This document shows positions 20,697-28,277 of a stretch of 64,000 nucleotides of DNA, piece after piece. Source of the stretch: an uncultured Eubacteriales bacterium (GTDB lineage: Bacteria > Bacillota > Clostridia > Oscillospirales > CAG-272); NCBI GenBank assembly GCA_934432725.1, contig CAKRZE010000011.1:31317-95316 (forward strand), written 5' to 3'. Below the pieces are notes generated by a model. That model was not told where the DNA came from and did not search any database. It saw only the letters and a list, made by a program, of their open reading frames with translations. Made by a program: the position numbers and the translations under genes. The stretch's first letter is position 1. The number at the start of each line of letters is the position of its first letter.

Positions 20697-22073
20697 ATGA
20701 AATACGGATATATTCTGGCGGGACTGTTTTTTCTGATCAATCCGAACATCACACTTGTTGACATATTCCCCGACTTCATCGGCATTTTCCTTATTCTCCA
20801 CGGACTGGAGCCGGCGCGCTCCGTCTCTCCGGATCTGGAGGATACGATGGAACGGTTTCGGTATCTGTTCCGGCTATCGGCTGCAAAATTCTGCTGTACG
20901 CCTCTTCTGACTCTGATCTCCGGCAGCGAAAACGCACTTGTGCTTGCTTTCACGTTCGCGTTTTCCATGCTTGAGCTGATCTTCATGCTGTATGCATTTT
21001 CGGCGCTGTTTGCCTCATTTTCTTCACTCGGCACACGGCTCGGCGGCACCGGCATCGAAAAAGGACTTTTCCGGGTCAGGCTTCAGACGGTCATTTTCTC
21101 ACTGCTCCGTGCCTTTTTCACGACCCTGCCGGAGCTTTCCCGGCTCCCCGCCTCCGATGAGGGCTATATCGGCAGCGTCACCGAAGCCACGGTCAACCCG
21201 TTTGCAGCCTACAGAACGCTTCTCTACGCCGCAAACCTCTTTTTCGTCCTGCTCTCCGGCATCATCTTTATCGCAACGTGGGCAGGATATCTGAGACGCA
21301 TCCGGAAGGATGCCGTCTTCACGGCGGCGCTGACCGAGGCAATCCGGGAGGATTCCGCTGACCGGCGTCCGTTTTTCCGAAGAACCGCCGCAACAGGTCT
21401 GCGTTTCTTCTGCATCGGATGCGCACTCACCTCCTCCTTTGCTGTCGATGGTATCAATCTTGTCCCCGCGTTTGCCGGCGGACTGTTTCTGATCGGTGCA
21501 TGCACGGTTCTCAGCCGCATGCAGTCGGATATGAAAGCGCTCCGCACGCCGGCAATCATGTATACGGCTCTGTCCGCCGCATCGTTCCTGTCTTCCCTTC
21601 TCTTTTCACGAAAATATTATGAGAGCTGTTCCTCTCTCGGACTCTTTGCCGTGCCCGGCGCACCGGGCTGGTTCTTCCTCAATCTCGGACTTTCACTGAT
21701 CTGCGCCGCATTGTTTCTCGTTGTGTTTCTTCGCTTTCTTGCCCATATGAATACATTTTTCAAGATCCACTGCGGCATACAGGCAGAGCATGAATTCATA
21801 AAGCTTCAGGAAAAAACGGAGCGCCGTCGGCTGCGCTGCCGGAATCTGCTTCGCTTCAGCGCTGTCGGCGCGGTCATTACCTCCCTTATGGGGATCACGC
21901 GCCAAGCTCTGCTGTTCGTCCCGGATCCCGTGATTTACCTGAACGAACGATATCCGGTCACCGTCTGCATTTGGCTTCTCGTCCTCCTTGCAGACATCGC
22001 ATGGATCCTTTTTCTGTTCTATACCTGTGGAGAAATCCGCGATATGGTCAACGAGCGCTATTACATCGACTGA
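20697..22073 (+). CDS. Polytopic membrane protein with internal duplication
   Basis: 458 aa, about ten to twelve hydrophobic segments, family not recognised. An N-terminal segment (LVDIFPDFIGIFLILHGL) is echoed in the middle (NLVPAFAGGLFLIGACTVL), each followed by a charged stretch and paired helices, suggesting a duplicated half. Start set at ATG 20697, seven bases after AAAGGA; ATG 20691 is too close. Starts 30 bp after secA and ends at a strong bidirectional terminator. Possible partner of the secretion or envelope machinery, by position only. Confidence 0.8.
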   Translation: MKYGYILAGLFFLINPNITLVDIFPDFIGIFLILHGLEPARSVSPDLEDTMERFRYLFRLSAAKFCCTPLLTLISGSENALVLAFTFAFSMLELIFMLYAFSALFASFSSLGTRLGGTGIEKGLFRVRLQTVIFSLLRAFFTTLPELSRLPASDEGYIGSVTEATVNPFAAYRTLLYAANLFFVLLSGIIFIATWAGYLRRIRKDAVFTAALTEAIREDSADRRPFFRRTAATGLRFFCIGCALTSSFAVDGINLVPAFAGGLFLIGACTVLSRMQSDMKALRTPAIMYTALSAASFLSSLLFSRKYYESCSSLGLFAVPGAPGWFFLNLGLSLICAALFLVVFLRFLAHMNTFFKIHCGIQAEHEFIKLQEKTERRRLRCRNLLRFSAVGAVITSLMGITRQALLFVPDPVIYLNERYPVTVCIWLLVLLADIAWILFLFYTCGEIRDMVNERYYID

Positions 22074-22171
22074 AGCTCCCTGCCGCTGCGGCATCTGCCG
22101 GAGTCCGGAGCATAGCCCGCAATGCCGCTATACAGTCTTCCGTGCGGCATCTGCATCCTCTCTTCCATAAT

Positions 22172-22208
22172 AAAAAGCTGTCATGTTCAAGCACATGACA
22201 GCTTTTTT
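22172..22208. terminator. Bidirectional terminator between two convergent genes
   Basis: A 15-bp perfect stem (22172-22186 with 22193-22207) with A-run on one side and T-run on the other. It serves both the membrane protein gene (+) and rlmA (-). Confidence 0.9.
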
Positions 22209-22215
22209 GCCGACA

Positions 22216-23052
22216 TTACGGTTTCTTTTGATACACTGTGATTTCAAAGGATATTTCGGTGACAAGCTTGCTGAGCGCCGCGAGCTTTTCCTGATCCTTT
22301 GCCGAGGTTTTATAAAAATACGGCGTCATCATGAAAAGATTCATGATGTCCTCATGAGAGGAAAGCGTGATCTCACCCTCCAGATTCTCCTTCGTCTCGC
22401 AGACAAAGCCCTCCGGAACGGTCTCCTCCATGTTGTTCTCATACAGGCTGTCGTAAATCTGTTCCTTGAGACTCCACAGATGCCTCGGACGCGGCACCAC
22501 TTTAAAAACGAAGCCTCCCGGCTTCAGCACACGCAAAAACTCTTCTGCCGCCATCGGCGCAAAAACGCTGACAATCCCGTCTACAGAATCTGCGGCAATC
22601 GGGAGATCAAACACGCTTGCAACCGCCAGTGTCATCTGCTGCGATCTTTTTGCGCCGATATCCACAGCATCCTTTGAGATATCCACTCCCAGCATCCGGC
22701 AGGAAATGCCGGTCTTATACAAGCCGTCAAGAATTGCGGCGGTATAGCTGCATTCCCCGCAGCCCGCATCAAGAAGCGTCATGCCGTCCGATGCATGCCG
22801 GAGGACCAGCTCCTTCAGCCTCTGCATCAAAGGATCATAATAGCCCTTCCCCAGAAACTGCTGCCGGGCGCGCACCATCAGCCTGTCGTCCCCGTGACGC
22901 TTTTCCTTTTTTTGCTGATTCAGAAGGAGATTGACATAGCCGCTGCGTGCAATATCATAGCTGTGTCCCGCACAGCATCTGAAAGCCTTGCCCTCCTTTT
23001 TCAGCCCTGCCCCGCATTTCGGGCAGACAAACCCACAAAACGCCATTTCCAT
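22216..23052 (-). CDS. rlmA: 23S rRNA (guanine-N1) methyltransferase RlmA
   Basis: SAM-dependent methyltransferase of helix 35 of 23S rRNA. 278 aa. N-terminal zinc finger C-x2-C...C-x3-H (FVCPKCG, CCAGHSYD), then SGYVNLL, and a class I SAM site LLDAGCGECSYT. Downstream VPRPRHLWSLKE matches the family. The RlmA-I (G745) and RlmA-II/TlrB (G748) branches are not separable by eye; TlrB-type members affect macrolide sensitivity. Confidence 0.88.
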   Translation of the reverse strand: MEMAFCGFVCPKCGAGLKKEGKAFRCCAGHSYDIARSGYVNLLLNQQKKEKRHGDDRLMVRARQQFLGKGYYDPLMQRLKELVLRHASDGMTLLDAGCGECSYTAAILDGLYKTGISCRMLGVDISKDAVDIGAKRSQQMTLAVASVFDLPIAADSVDGIVSVFAPMAAEEFLRVLKPGGFVFKVVPRPRHLWSLKEQIYDSLYENNMEETVPEGFVCETKENLEGEITLSSHEDIMNLFMMTPYFYKTSAKDQEKLAALSKLVTEISFEITVYQKKP

Positions 23053-23357
23053 ACCTGCAACCTCATGATATTTTCATATTCTTCCGCCATTCCGGTCATT
23101 TGCACAAGACATCCTCACCGTATCTCCACATTTCTCCACGGAACGGCATTTGCACACGATGGGTATGCAATCAAAGCAAAACCGATCTGCTCCATGCCGC
23201 TATCCGGATTTTTTCAGAGACATCGGTTTTCACCCCACTCAGCCCGGTTATCCCGCTCCCGATATATGCTTTTCCCGAATTTACCGCAAAACGCTTAAAC
23301 GTCAGAACGATTGCGCTTTGACAGCAAAACCCGCTTTGGCAACGACACCCAAAAAGA
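23053..23357. other. rlmA-cdd gap
   Basis: About 305 bp. No gene, promoter or clear structure is seen; it contains the upstream region of rlmA and the 3' side of cdd. Confidence 0.4.
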
Positions 23358-23750
23358 TCATATCCACCACGCAGGAGTCAGCTCACCCAATGTCACAATT
23401 TTATGCTCCTCATAATTCAGCATAATTTCGATATTTTTATATTTTTCCGGCATCAGCTGGGTCATAAGCTCCCTGCAGGCACCGCAAGGCGGCATCGCCT
23501 TTCCGTCCCAATTCACGGCAATCACGCGTCTGATTGCGCTTTCACCATGGGTAAGCATGCTGAAAACGGCATTCCGCTCCGCGCAGATTCCGAGTGTGCA
23601 GGCTCCATCCACACAGATGCCTGTATAGATGTGACCGGAATCCGACTCAATCGCCGCAGCCACGCCCCCGGCTTCCACCCATTCCGAGATTTTTCTCGGA
23701 TTTAAAACACGTCTTGCTTCCTGATATAAACGTTCCCATACAGCTTCCAT
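23358..23750 (-). CDS. cdd: Cytidine deaminase
   Basis: Zinc enzyme deaminating cytidine and deoxycytidine in pyrimidine salvage. 130 aa, typical of the small tetrameric class. Zinc site C56-A-E58 with catalytic glutamate and P-C89-G-A-C92. GAAGGA lies seven bases before the ATG. Stands alone between two intergenic stretches. A blasticidin-S-deaminase-like relative is possible at this length. Confidence 0.85.
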   Translation of the reverse strand: MEAVWERLYQEARRVLNPRKISEWVEAGGVAAAIESDSGHIYTGICVDGACTLGICAERNAVFSMLTHGESAIRRVIAVNWDGKAMPPCGACRELMTQLMPEKYKNIEIMLNYEEHKIVTLGELTPAWWI

Positions 23751-23994
23751 TTTCGGATTCCTTCGTTCCCATCAATTCGATCTTACCGCTCATCAAAACA
23801 TACATGGATGCGGCAATGATTGCAAGCATCCTCCTCACACGAACAAGCGGTCCGGTTAAACAAAAGTCTTTCGGCAGCATGCACGGTATGCCGCACAGGC
23901 TCGTAGGCATGCGGGTTATCGCCAAAATTTCCGCACCGCGTGGCAGGTATGATGTGCCGGGTCACCAAAGCCACGCCAGATTCCTGACAAAGAA

Positions 23995-24192
23995 TTTGCT
24001 GTGCATATTTCACCATGCGGCAAAAATGTGTGCTTGCACAAGCATTTTTGCAAAGCCGTCAGGAAGCACGCGCGGCAGAACGCCGCGCCGGGGCTGTCAA
24101 GCCCCGGCAAAGCCCTGGCAAAGGGTTTGCTGTGCATATTTCACCATGCGGCAAAAATGTGTGCTTGCACAAGCATTTTTGCAAAGCCGTCA
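23995..24192. repeat. Repeat A: two direct copies of a hairpin-rich element
   Basis: An exact 67-bp sequence occurs at 23995-24061 and 24126-24192 (offset 131 bp). Each copy has a stem GCAAAAATG...CATTTTTGC with an inner TGTG-CTTG-CACA. Between copies lies CCGGGGCT-GTCA-AGCCCCGG, a perfect 8-bp hairpin. Diverged copies occur at 45.9-46.0 kb and about 55.15 kb. The rest of 23751-24413 holds no gene. Confidence 0.85.
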
Positions 24193-24265
24193 CTTGCGCA
24201 GCCGCGCAAAGCGCGGACAGCGCGCAGCGGTGAGGTTTTGCCGCTTCGGCAAAATCCCTGCGCAT

Positions 24266-24294
24266 AGTATAACACAAACAGCGCCGTATCGCAA
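24266..24294 (-). promoter_or_regulatory. Promoter reading into repeat A on the minus strand
   Basis: On the minus strand: TTGCGA (24294-24289), 17-bp spacer, TATACT (24271-24266). Transcription would start near 24259 and run through the hairpins of repeat A. Confidence 0.6.
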
Positions 24295-24413
24295 CACCCG
24301 TCACACCTCTTTCTTCATTTTCTCCGGCATCTCCCCCAAAAAAGCAGATAGCCCAAAGCAATACCCCCGGATTCTCATCCTGACACAATTCCTCTTCCGC
24401 ATGAAAAAAACGG

Positions 24414-24442
24414 TTGACGAATCCGCAAAAAGAATTTATAAT
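24414..24442 (+). promoter_or_regulatory. Promoter of the lipoate cluster
   Basis: TTGACG (24414-24419), 17-bp spacer, TATAAT (24437-24442), about 76 bp before the first lplA. Divergent from the repeat-A promoter. Confidence 0.75.
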
Positions 24443-24518
24443 AAGAAGTATATGATCCTTCTTCGCCGCCAAACGTGCGGGGAAAAACCGATCACGCATT
24501 CAAGCGGAAAGGTCCCAT

Positions 24519-25472
24519 ATGATTACTGTATGCAATTCTTCGTTTGACCCGTTTTTCAATCAGGCATTGGAGGAATATCTGTTCCAAACCGCATCCGATG
24601 ATGTCTTCTATCTTTGGCAAAATGATCCCGCTGTCATTGTCGGCAGCTATCAGAACATTTGCCGTGAGGTTCACGCCGCCGAGCTTCGCAGACGCGGTAT
24701 TCCGGTGATCCGCCGCATCAGCGGGGGAGGAACTGTTTACCATGACCGGGGAAATATCAATTATACGCTGATTCTGCACTGCGGTGAGCGCCCGGAATAC
24801 GATGAAGTACTGAAGCCGGTCATTCAGGCGCTGTGCGATATCGGAGTCCCCGCACACAAAAGCAGCATCTGCGACATTGCCATCGATGGGCAGAAAATTT
24901 CCGGAAGCGCACAGCGTGCGGCAAACGGAAAGCTCCTCCATCATGGAACGCTTCTGTTTCAGTCCGATCTTGCCGTGCTGAACCGCATCACCACGCAACG
25001 GAAAAATGAAAGCGTTCACTCCAAGGGAACCGAATCCTCCATCTGCACGGTGACCAATATCCGGGACCATTTGAAGAACCCGATGACCATCGAAGCGTTC
25101 AAAGAAGCACTTTCGGACCGCATCCTTGCCTGTTTTGATGCTCCGTTTCGAAAAACCACGCCCGATGCGGCGCAGAAAGCGGAAATTCAGAAGCTGGCAG
25201 ACGAAAAATACAGAAGCTGGGACTGGACATGGGGACATACGCCTTTCTTTTCCTATGAAAAGGAAGGGAGCTTTCTGGGAGAGCCGATCCGGATTGCCTA
25301 TCAGGCAAAGCGGGGAATCCTCTCCGATGCCCATCTGACCTGCAAAAAGCTGGATTGTGCGCTTGGAGAACGGCTTTTGAACGGAGCGCGTCTGGATCCG
25401 GACGGATTCGCAGAAATATGCGGTGCATTGACGCAGGAAGCACCTGAGTCGCTGCTGGATTTATTCATCTGA
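24519..25472 (+). CDS. lplA: Lipoate--protein ligase (LplA family), first paralogue
   Basis: Activates lipoate (or octanoate) with ATP and attaches it to a lysine of a lipoyl domain. 317 aa with the C-terminal accessory domain. RRISGGGTVYHDRGNINY and KISGSAQ...HHGTLLF match the family and keep the catalytic lysine. The usual GRND before that lysine reads SSICD, unlike the second paralogue. GGAAAGG sits upstream of ATG 24519. First gene of the lipoate operon; the lipoyl carrier gene follows 37 bp later. Confidence 0.88.
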   Translation: MITVCNSSFDPFFNQALEEYLFQTASDDVFYLWQNDPAVIVGSYQNICREVHAAELRRRGIPVIRRISGGGTVYHDRGNINYTLILHCGERPEYDEVLKPVIQALCDIGVPAHKSSICDIAIDGQKISGSAQRAANGKLLHHGTLLFQSDLAVLNRITTQRKNESVHSKGTESSICTVTNIRDHLKNPMTIEAFKEALSDRILACFDAPFRKTTPDAAQKAEIQKLADEKYRSWDWTWGHTPFFSYEKEGSFLGEPIRIAYQAKRGILSDAHLTCKKLDCALGERLLNGARLDPDGFAEICGALTQEAPESLLDLFI

Positions 25473-25509
25473 TCATAAAAATTCGTAACTGCTTAAAGGA
25501 GAAATCACA

Positions 25510-25749
25510 ATGAAAAAAGAACTGCTTATGCCAAAGCTCAGACCGGAGATGGAAAAAGGAACACTCTGTGCATGGCTGAAGGATGAGGGCGAAGAGGTGC
25601 ATGCCGGAGACGCCCTTTACGAGGTGGAAACCGACAAGGTCGTAAACCAGATTGATGCGACAGAAGACGGCATTTTAATCAAACAGCTGGCAGAAGAGGG
25701 AGATATCGTCCCGGCAGGTGCTCCCGTTGCGATTCTTCAGACAAAGTGA
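25510..25749 (+). CDS. Free-standing lipoyl-domain carrier protein
   Basis: 79 aa, just one lipoyl domain. The hairpin motif E40-T-D-K43 places the modified lysine at residue 43, and the family start LLMPKL is present. E2-like rather than GcvH-like in sequence, but with no E1, E2 catalytic core or E3 gene nearby. AAAGGAG lies eight bases upstream. Lying between a ligase gene and lipA, it is probably their substrate. A biotinyl role is unlikely, since biotin carriers use A/V-M-K-M at this site. Confidence 0.88.
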   Translation: MKKELLMPKLRPEMEKGTLCAWLKDEGEEVHAGDALYEVETDKVVNQIDATEDGILIKQLAEEGDIVPAGAPVAILQTK

Positions 25750-25759
25750 GGCGGTTTTC

Positions 25760-26620
25760 ATGGAAAAGAAGCCGGACTGGCTGAAGGTTCGCTATAATCA
25801 GGAGGCTGTCGATGAGGTGGCAGAGCTGATGCGCGGTCTGAAGCTGAACACCGTATGCAAGGAAGCCAATTGCCCGAATCTGGGGGAATGCTATCGCAAG
25901 CATACCGCAACCTTTATGATTCTCGGCAGCATCTGCACCCGAAACTGCCGCTTTTGCAATGTCACCACAGGAAAACCCCTGCCGCCCGACCCGGAGGAAC
26001 CGGAAAACGTTGCAAAGGCAGCGGCTCAGCTCGGACTGCGGCATGTTGTTCTGACCTGCTCCACGCGGGATGATCTTCCGGACGGAGGTGCGGCGCAATT
26101 TGCTGCAACCGTGCGTGCGATCCGGAAATACTGCCCGAACGCCACGGTAGAAACCCTGATCTCCGACATGAAGATGAACACCGATGCTCTTGACACAGTC
26201 ATGGCAGCCCAACCGGATGTTCTGAACCATAATGTGGAAACTGTCCGGGAATTGCAGCAGGCGGTCCGACCGCAGGCGCGTTATGAGCGCTCGCTGGAGG
26301 TTCTGCGCTACTGCAAAAAGAAAGACCCCTCTGTCCTTACCAAAACCGGCTTTATGGTCGGACTCGGCGAAACAGACGAGCAGATATTCCGGCTGATGGA
26401 CGATGTTCTGGAAACCGGCTGCGACATTCTGACAATCGGTCAGTATCTGCAGCCCTCCCCCGCACATTATCCGCTTGCAAGGTACGTAACTCCGGAGGAA
26501 TTTGCGCGGTACAAGGAGATCGCTCTGCAAAAAGGCTTTAAGCATGTGGCATCCTCTCCCCTTGTCCGCAGCTCCTACAAGGCATGGGAGGCATTGGAGG
26601 ACGCACATGATCTATATTGA
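25760..26620 (+). CDS. lipA: Lipoyl synthase LipA
   Basis: Radical-SAM enzyme inserting two sulfurs into an octanoylated lipoyl domain. 286 aa. Auxiliary cluster cysteines C33, C38, C44 and radical-SAM cluster C59-x3-C63-x2-C66 are intact; the C-terminal RSSY serine ligand is present. Start at ATG 25760 (GAGG upstream), ten bases after the carrier stop. Overlaps the next ligase gene by 14 bases. Needs octanoyl-carrier as substrate, which LipB or LipM would normally supply; neither is seen here. Confidence 0.95.
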   Translation: MEKKPDWLKVRYNQEAVDEVAELMRGLKLNTVCKEANCPNLGECYRKHTATFMILGSICTRNCRFCNVTTGKPLPPDPEEPENVAKAAAQLGLRHVVLTCSTRDDLPDGGAAQFAATVRAIRKYCPNATVETLISDMKMNTDALDTVMAAQPDVLNHNVETVRELQQAVRPQARYERSLEVLRYCKKKDPSVLTKTGFMVGLGETDEQIFRLMDDVLETGCDILTIGQYLQPSPAHYPLARYVTPEEFARYKEIALQKGFKHVASSPLVRSSYKAWEALEDAHDLY

Positions 26621-27587
26621 AACCGGCTCCTCGGATGTCTATTATAACTTCGGTCTGGAATACTACTTCACGGTGGAAAAGAGGCTTCCCGATACCGTTT
26701 TTCTGTTCTGGCGCACCACGCCGACACTGATGGTCGGGAAATATCAGAATGTTCTGGAGGAAATCAACAAGCCCTATGCCGAAGCACATGGCATCCGGAT
26801 CGTCCGCCGCATGAGCGGAGGCGGAACAATCTACACCGATGAAGGCGGCTGGCAGTTTACGTTTATCCAGCATCAGAACGCACAGGAAATCGAATTCCGC
26901 CAGTACATCGCGCCGGTTGTAGACGCGCTTCGGGAGATGGGAGTCGATGCCGGCTTCAACGGCCGCAACGACCTGACCATCGGCGACAGAAAGTTTTCCG
27001 GAAATGCGCAGTACCGGCTGGCAGACTGCATCGTCCATCACGGCTCTTTGCTGTTTGACACGGATATTGAACAGATGGTTGCCTCTACCACGGTGGACAG
27101 CAGCAAGATTCTGTCCAAAAGCATCAAATCCGTCCGCGACCGCGTCACAAATATCTCGGAGCATCTTCCGTACCCGCTTTCTCCCGAGGAATTCAAGCAG
27201 CGCATGGTCCGGCACATTATGGCAGGCAGCACCGATGTATATCATGTCACCCCGGAGGACGATGCGCGAATCCGCACGCTTGCCATGACACAGTTTGCCG
27301 CATGGGAAAAAATCTACGGAGCTGACCCGAAGTTCAACATTGAACGAACCGGCAGATTCGCCGGCGGAAAAATCCAGTTCAAAATTGACGTACAGAAGGG
27401 GATCATCCGCCATGCCTCTGTATACGGAGATTTCTTCTCTACACTGGATGCCGACACCATCTGCGCAGCCATTATCGGGTGCAGATATGACCGACCGTCC
27501 GTTCTTCTTGCTCTCCGGGCGCACGGCATCGATACCGCCATTTACAGAATCACAGCGGAAGAAATTGCATCGGTGATTGCCGAATAA
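26607..27587 (+). CDS. lplA: Lipoate--protein ligase (LplA family), second paralogue
   Basis: 326 aa. RRMSGGGTIYTDEGG, GRNDLTIGDRKFSGNAQ and HHGSLLFD match LplA; the catalytic lysine in DRKFSG is kept. ATG 26607 overlaps the lipA end and has GGAGG six bases upstream, so translation is probably coupled. Differs from the first paralogue in the GRND motif and in lacking HDRGN (TDEGG here), so the two may use different substrates (lipoate versus octanoate) or carriers. Confidence 0.86.
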   Translation: MIYIETGSSDVYYNFGLEYYFTVEKRLPDTVFLFWRTTPTLMVGKYQNVLEEINKPYAEAHGIRIVRRMSGGGTIYTDEGGWQFTFIQHQNAQEIEFRQYIAPVVDALREMGVDAGFNGRNDLTIGDRKFSGNAQYRLADCIVHHGSLLFDTDIEQMVASTTVDSSKILSKSIKSVRDRVTNISEHLPYPLSPEEFKQRMVRHIMAGSTDVYHVTPEDDARIRTLAMTQFAAWEKIYGADPKFNIERTGRFAGGKIQFKIDVQKGIIRHASVYGDFFSTLDADTICAAIIGCRYDRPSVLLALRAHGIDTAIYRITAEEIASVIAE

Positions 27588-27600
27588 AAAGAAATCTCCC

Positions 27601-27630
27601 AGGCTGACGCACTGCGCGCCAGCCTTTTTT
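27601..27630 (+). terminator. Terminator of the lipoate operon
   Basis: GGCTG...CAGCC stem followed by TTTTTT, 14 bp after the last stop. Confidence 0.7.
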
Positions 27631-28225
27631 GCCCCATGAGCCTGCCCCGACTCATACACCGATGCATATATCGAAGCTGTCAGAAGAAACGCCCAGTGTG
27701 CATCGGCACATATACCTCCGGCATATCCCGCATGCCGAGACCTGTCAGCCCGCGGCAGGCAGCACGTCCGCCCCGCCGTCCCCTGTTCCATCATGCTATC
27801 AGTGCAAACGCAAGCCTTGAGTACACTCCCGGTAGTCTGCCGGCATTGTTCCGTCAATGCGAACACATGCACATGCTGCACATTCGATTCTTTTCTGATA
27901 TACCCTCATGCATATCTTTGCACACGGTCCTATCCATGCAGGCGCATACGCATCCGGTATGCATCGATCCTTTGACGCACAATGCATGTACAGCCTTTCC
28001 CGTTGTCCCCTCGGCAAACACACACCGGCACGCATTCGATTCTTTTTGACACATGCCTCACGGGTATTTCCGCATGTTATCCATCCGTGCAATTGGTACA
28101 CACTCCATTCTTTTTTGACACACCCCTAAGCGTATTGCTTCATCCATGCAGACGCAACACCCGTCCGGCTCCTGTGCGTAAACCGGACGGTGCGCACCGC
28201 ATATATATGCTTACGCCCGTGCTTA
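27631..28225. other. Gene-free stretch between lipoate operon and mannosidase gene
   Basis: About 600 bp. Weakly repeated phrases such as CATTCGATTCTTTT and CATTCTTTTTTGACACA recur; no supported gene, promoter or RNA. Confidence 0.5.
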
Positions 28226-28267
28226 CAAAAAGCGCGAAGACGATTTCTCCGTCTTCGCAGCTTTTTT
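28226..28267. terminator. Terminator at the 3' end of the GH38 gene
   Basis: Nine-bp stem GCGAAGACG (28234-28242) with CGTCTTCGC (28250-28258), flanked by an A-run and a T-run, so usable on both strands. Confidence 0.8.
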
Positions 28268-28277
28268 ATTTTTTGCC

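Noticed and set aside
23594..24547. Long plus-strand frame across cdd and repeat A
   Set aside because: Composed of antisense cdd and repeat sequence; ends inside lplA.
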